The notes under the pieces were generated by a model that was given only the letters and a program-made list of their open reading frames with translations, ran no database searches and was not told where the DNA came from. A DNA stretch of 64,000 nucleotides from Streptomyces sp. A2-16 (GTDB taxonomy: Bacteria > Actinomycetota > Actinomycetes > Streptomycetales > Streptomycetaceae). Where the stretch lies: assembly GCF_018128905.1 (NCBI RefSeq), contig NZ_CP063808.1, forward strand, positions 434,001-498,000. The letters are read 5' to 3'. Each line of letters opens with the position of its first letter. Position 1 is the first letter of the stretch. Positions 60,658 through 64,000 of this stretch are shown here, piece by piece. The translations under genes were made by a program, and so were the position numbers.

Positions 60658-63492
60658 TTGTCCCCGACCAGCGAGACCGCACAGGGCGGCCGCCGACTCG
60701 TCATCGTCGAGTCGCCTGCCAAGGCGAAGACGATCAAGGGCTATCTCGGCCCCGGATACGTCGTCGAGGCGAGCGTGGGGCACATCCGCGACCTCCCCAA
60801 CGGCGCCGCCGAGGTGCCCGAGAAGTACACCGGCGAGGTCCGCCGCCTCGGCGTGGACGTCGAGCACGACTTCGAGCCCATCTATGTCGTCAATGCCGAC
60901 AAGAGGGCGCAGGTCAAGAAGCTCAAGGACCTGCTGAAGGACTCCGACGAGCTCTTCCTCGCCACCGATGAGGACCGCGAGGGCGAGGCCATCGCCTGGC
61001 ACCTCCAGGAGGTGCTCAAGCCCAAGGTCCCGGTCAAGCGGATGGTCTTCCACGAGATCACCAAGGCCGCGATCCAGGCCGCCGTCGCCAACCCGCGCGA
61101 GCTGAACCAGAAGCTGGTCGACGCCCAGGAGACCCGCCGCATCCTCGACCGCCTCTACGGCTACGAGGTCTCGCCGGTCCTGTGGAAGAAGGTCATGCCG
61201 CGCCTGTCGGCCGGCCGTGTCCAGTCGGTCGCGACCCGGCTCGTCGTGGAGCGGGAGCGCGAGCGCATCGCGTTCCGTTCCGCCGAGTACTGGGACCTGA
61301 CGGGCACCTTCGCGACCGGCCGCGCGGGAGACCCCTCGGACCCGTCGTCGCTGGTCGCCCGCCTGCAGACCGTCGACGGCAGGCGGGTCGCGCAGGGCCG
61401 TGACTTCGACTCCCTGGGACAGCTGAAGAGCGCGAACACCCTCCACCTCGACGAGGCGAACGCCCGCGCGCTCGCCGCCGCCCTGGAGCAGACGCGGTTC
61501 GCGGTCCGCTCGGTCGAGTCCAAGCCGTACCGCCGCTCGCCGTACGCCCCCTTCCGTACGACGACCCTCCAGCAGGAGGCCTCGCGCAAGCTCGGCTTCG
61601 GCGCGAAGGCGACCATGCAGGTGGCCCAGAAGCTGTACGAGAACGGCTTCATCACCTATATGCGTACGGACTCCACGACCCTCAGCGACACGGCGGTCGC
61701 CGCCGCCCGCGCCCAGGTCACCCAGCTCTACGGCGCCGACTACCTGCCGTCGGCCCCGCGCACGTACGCCGGGAAGGTCAAGAACGCCCAGGAGGCGCAC
61801 GAGGCCATCCGTCCGTCGGGTGATCGTTTCCGCACCCCGGCCGAGACCGGCCTGACCGGCGACCAGTTCCGGCTCTACGAGCTGATCTGGAAGCGCACCG
61901 TCGCCTCGCAGATGAAGGACGCGACCGGCAACAGCGTGACCGTGAAGATCGGCGGCACCGCCGCCGACGGCCGGGACGTCGAGTTCAGCGCCTCCGGCAA
62001 GACGATCACCTTCCACGGCTTCCTCAAGGCCTACGTCGAGGGCGCCGACGACCCGAACGCCGAGCTGGACGACCGTGAGCGCCGGCTGCCGCAGGTCGCC
62101 GAGGGCGACGCCCTGAGCGCCGAGGAGATCACGGTCGACGGGCACGCCACCAAGCCCCCGGCCCGCTACACCGAGGCCAGCCTGGTCAAGGAGCTCGAAG
62201 AGCGCGAGATCGGCCGTCCGTCGACGTACGCCTCGATCATCGGCACGATCCTCGACCGCGGCTACGTCTTCAAGAAGGGCACGGCACTCGTGCCGTCCTT
62301 CCTGTCCTTCGCCGTGGTCAACCTCCTGGAGAAGCACTTCGGGCGGCTCGTCGACTACGACTTCACCGCCCGCATGGAGGACGACCTCGACCGCATCGCG
62401 GCCGGGCAGGCGCAGTCGGTGCCGTGGCTGAGGCGCTTCTACTTCGGTGAGGGCGAGAGCGGCGCGACCGGCGGCGCGGCCGACGCGGGCAACGGCGACG
62501 GGGACCACCTCGGCGGTCTCAAGGAGCTGGTGACCGACCTGGGCGCGATCGACGCGCGCGAGGTCTCCTCTTTCCCGGTGGGCAACGACATCGTGCTCAG
62601 GGTCGGCCGCTACGGCCCGTACATCGAGCGCGGCGAGAAGGACTCCGAGAACCACCAGCGGGCCGACGTGCCCGAGGACCTGGCGCCGGACGAGCTGTCC
62701 GTCGAGCTCGCCGAGGAGCTGCTCGCCAAGCCGAGCGGCGACTTCGAGCTCGGCGCCGACCCGGTGACGGGCCACCAGATCATCGCCCGTGACGGCCGCT
62801 ACGGCCCGTACGTCACCGAGGTGCTCCCCGAGGGCACCCCGAAGACCGGCAAGAACGCCGTGAAGCCGCGTACGGCCTCGCTGTTCAAATCGATGTCGCT
62901 GGACACGGTGACGCTGGAGGACGCCCTCAGGCTGATGTCGCTGCCGCGGGTCGTCGGCGTCGACGCCGAGGGCCAGGAGATCACCGCGCAGAACGGGCGC
63001 TACGGTCCGTACCTGAAGAAGGGCACGGACTCGCGCTCGCTCCAGACCGAGGACCAGCTCTTCACGATCACCCTCGAAGAGGCGCTGGAGATCTACTCCC
63101 AGCCCAAGCAGCGCGGCCGGGCCGCCGCGAAGCCGCCGCTGAAGGAGCTGGGCACCGACCCGGTCAGCGAGAAGCCGGTCGTGGTCAAGGACGGTCGTTT
63201 CGGGCCGTACGTGACCGACGGGGAGACCAACGCGACCCTGCGCTCCGGCGACAGCGTCGAGGAGATCACCCCGGAGCGCGGTTTCGAACTGCTCGCCGAG
63301 AAGCGGGCGAAGGGCCCGGCCAAGAAGACGGCCAAGAAGGCGCCCGCGAAGAAGGCCCCGGCCAAGAAGGCGACGGCCGCCAAGAAGACCGCGGCGAAGA
63401 AGACGACGACGGCAGCGAAGAAGACGACGGCGAAGAAGACGACCGCCACCGCGAAGAAGGCGGCGGCTTCGAAGGCGGCGTCCGAGGACTGA
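60658..63492 (+). CDS. topA: DNA topoisomerase I with lysine-rich C-terminal tail
   Basis: A 944-residue type IA topoisomerase. The TOPRIM domain has LVIVESPAKAKTI and ATDEDREGEAIAWH. The active-site tyrosine is Tyr334 in FITYMRTDST. Several C-terminal repeats of the GRYGPY type follow (for example RVGRYGPYIERG, DGRYGPYVTE, NGRYGPYLKK, DGRFGPYVTD), then about 65 residues of KKA/KKT repeats that give actinobacterial TopA its processivity. There are no zinc fingers. The start codon is a rare TTG at 60658 with GGAGAGAAG upstream. It relaxes negative supercoils and is essential in Streptomyces. A TTGACA sequence lies at 60550-60555. Confidence 0.96.
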   Translation: MSPTSETAQGGRRLVIVESPAKAKTIKGYLGPGYVVEASVGHIRDLPNGAAEVPEKYTGEVRRLGVDVEHDFEPIYVVNADKRAQVKKLKDLLKDSDELFLATDEDREGEAIAWHLQEVLKPKVPVKRMVFHEITKAAIQAAVANPRELNQKLVDAQETRRILDRLYGYEVSPVLWKKVMPRLSAGRVQSVATRLVVERERERIAFRSAEYWDLTGTFATGRAGDPSDPSSLVARLQTVDGRRVAQGRDFDSLGQLKSANTLHLDEANARALAAALEQTRFAVRSVESKPYRRSPYAPFRTTTLQQEASRKLGFGAKATMQVAQKLYENGFITYMRTDSTTLSDTAVAAARAQVTQLYGADYLPSAPRTYAGKVKNAQEAHEAIRPSGDRFRTPAETGLTGDQFRLYELIWKRTVASQMKDATGNSVTVKIGGTAADGRDVEFSASGKTITFHGFLKAYVEGADDPNAELDDRERRLPQVAEGDALSAEEITVDGHATKPPARYTEASLVKELEEREIGRPSTYASIIGTILDRGYVFKKGTALVPSFLSFAVVNLLEKHFGRLVDYDFTARMEDDLDRIAAGQAQSVPWLRRFYFGEGESGATGGAADAGNGDGDHLGGLKELVTDLGAIDAREVSSFPVGNDIVLRVGRYGPYIERGEKDSENHQRADVPEDLAPDELSVELAEELLAKPSGDFELGADPVTGHQIIARDGRYGPYVTEVLPEGTPKTGKNAVKPRTASLFKSMSLDTVTLEDALRLMSLPRVVGVDAEGQEITAQNGRYGPYLKKGTDSRSLQTEDQLFTITLEEALEIYSQPKQRGRAAAKPPLKELGTDPVSEKPVVVKDGRFGPYVTDGETNATLRSGDSVEEITPERGFELLAEKRAKGPAKKTAKKAPAKKAPAKKATAAKKTAAKKTTTAAKKTTAKKTTATAKKAAASKAASED

Positions 63493-63530
63493 GTCCGGCG
63501 CTGTTCCTCCACCGAGGCTTCGCATTGCGA

Positions 63531-63561
63531 ACGTCCCGGCATCACTTTGGTGTCGGGACGT
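63531..63561 (+). terminator. Terminator after topA
   Basis: ACGTCCCG (63531-63538) pairs with CGGGACGT (63554-63561), with a partly paired interior. It is 38 bases beyond the topA stop and precedes the next gene by 55 bases. Confidence 0.65.
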
Positions 63562-63616
63562 GCGCACGTCAGGACGGGCACCCCGGGCTGTCGGTGGCTC
63601 CCGATAGGCTGAACGC

Positions 63617-64000
63617 ATGACTCGTGCGGAGCAGCCAACGGCCCCTGAACCGGCCCCCGACGACGCCCTGGTCGCGGACTCCCGCGAGCGAGCGGTCCGC
63701 GCCCTGCTGCGCAGGCCCCAGCTCAAACGCCTGTGGAGCGCCCAGCTCGTCGGCGGGATCGGCGACACCCTCGCGCTGCTGGTGCTGGTACTGCTGGCCC
63801 TTCAGGCGGCGATCGCCGAGGGTTCGTTCGGCGGCGGCTACCGCGGCGTGGCGTTCGCAGTGGCGACCGTCTTCGGTACGCGCATCCTGGCGACGCTGCT
63901 CTTCGGCGCCGTCCTGCTGGGCCCGCTGACCTCGCTCACTTCGCAGGAGGGGCCGCTCGACCGCCGCTGGACCATGGTCGGCGCCGACGGAGTCCGGCTC
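63617..64000 (+). CDS. N-terminus of large membrane protein, probable MFS-like region of dTMP kinase (partial)
   Basis: Starts at ATG 63617 and stays open to the window edge (128 codons). The first 40 residues are polar; two hydrophobic segments follow (LVGGIGDTLALLVLVLLALQ and ATVFGTRILATLLFGAVLL). In S. coelicolor the gene after topA (SCO3542) encodes, as I recall, a very long thymidylate kinase with an MFS-like N-terminal membrane region, and this sequence fits it. The kinase part would lie outside the window, so the assignment rests on position and on the membrane segments. Confidence 0.7.
   Translation, partial: MTRAEQPTAPEPAPDDALVADSRERAVRALLRRPQLKRLWSAQLVGGIGDTLALLVLVLLALQAAIAEGSFGGGYRGVAFAVATVFGTRILATLLFGAVLLGPLTSLTSQEGPLDRRWTMVGADGVRL

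Noticed and set aside
60589..63768. A 1000-codon open frame antisense to topA
   Set aside because: It has no recognisable domain, is Gly/Leu/Val/Arg-rich and mirrors the codon bias of topA, so it is a composition effect.

Overview
The window is chromosomal DNA of very high GC content with strong G/C third-codon bias, typical of Streptomyces. This assignment is supported by wblA, bldG, crp, a ScbA/AfsA-type gamma-butyrolactone synthase, a septum-site (Ssd) protein with a Tad pilus cluster, and an actinobacterial topA with a lysine-rich tail. From about 11.5 kb to the right edge the gene order (metallophosphoesterase, bifunctional PBP, WhiB-type protein, two ArsA-like ATPases, DUF4177, RidA, MBL hydrolase, Crp, Nth, NUDIX, MarP-like protease, epoxide-hydrolase-like protein, holin-X-like protein, Acs, HAD phosphatase, Ssd, Tad genes, DUF1998 helicase, TopA) matches, from memory, both the S. 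coelicolor topA (SCO3543) to wblA (SCO3579) block and the M. tuberculosis Rv3646c-Rv3683 block. It is therefore old core chromosome.

Layout. (1) 0.1-7.0 kb: a tight co-directional set of MFS exporter, SDR, YciI-like protein, class I/II aminotransferase, amino-acid-ligase-type ATP-grasp enzyme, LLM flavin monooxygenase and flavin reductase. It looks like a small biosynthetic pathway for a modified amino acid or short amide, and I cannot match it to a known product. (2) 7.05-7.95 kb: gene-free, repeat-rich DNA with a possible G-quadruplex. (3) 7.97-8.96 kb: an AfsA/ScbA-family signal synthase. (4) 9.0-11.4 kb: accessory genes (membrane-anchored pentapeptide-repeat protein, two small unknowns) ending in a decayed tyrosine integrase that points at the 3' end of tRNA-Pro(CGG). 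The left part thus carries the scar of a tRNA-integrated mobile element.

(5) 11.6-34.5 kb: core housekeeping and developmental genes. These cover envelope (PBP, NhaA, MarP-like protease), development (WblA), global regulation (Crp, with a Crp-like site upstream of its own gene), DNA repair (Nth with a histone-like tail), acetate activation (Acs, with a DasR-like site upstream) and an ECF sigma pair. (6) 34.5-41.6 kb: a SulP-carbonic anhydrase fusion, a secreted CE4-like lipoprotein, a CooC-like ATPase, a degenerate Fic-fold protein and an HAD phosphatase. (7) 41.7-41.84 kb: a clear 6C small RNA (two hairpins with C8 and C7 loops), next to ssd as in mycobacteria. (8) 42.3-48.3 kb: Ssd plus TadA-TadB-TadC-Flp-TadE-Rv3654c-like genes, with expanding in-frame repeats in tadA and tadB. 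(9) 48.1-54.4 kb: a DUF1998 helicase divergent from bldG, its ATPase partner, and a K+-independent H+-pyrophosphatase. (10) 54.6-64 kb: a lipoprotein, a class I methyltransferase, a receptor-like Ser/Thr kinase behind a 20-bp repeat array, a small membrane protein, topA, and the start of an MFS-like N-terminal region of a probable large dTMP kinase.

The least explained parts are the 0.1-7 kb pathway with its neighbouring signal synthase, the repeat-rich DNA between them, and the several tandem repeats within or next to genes.
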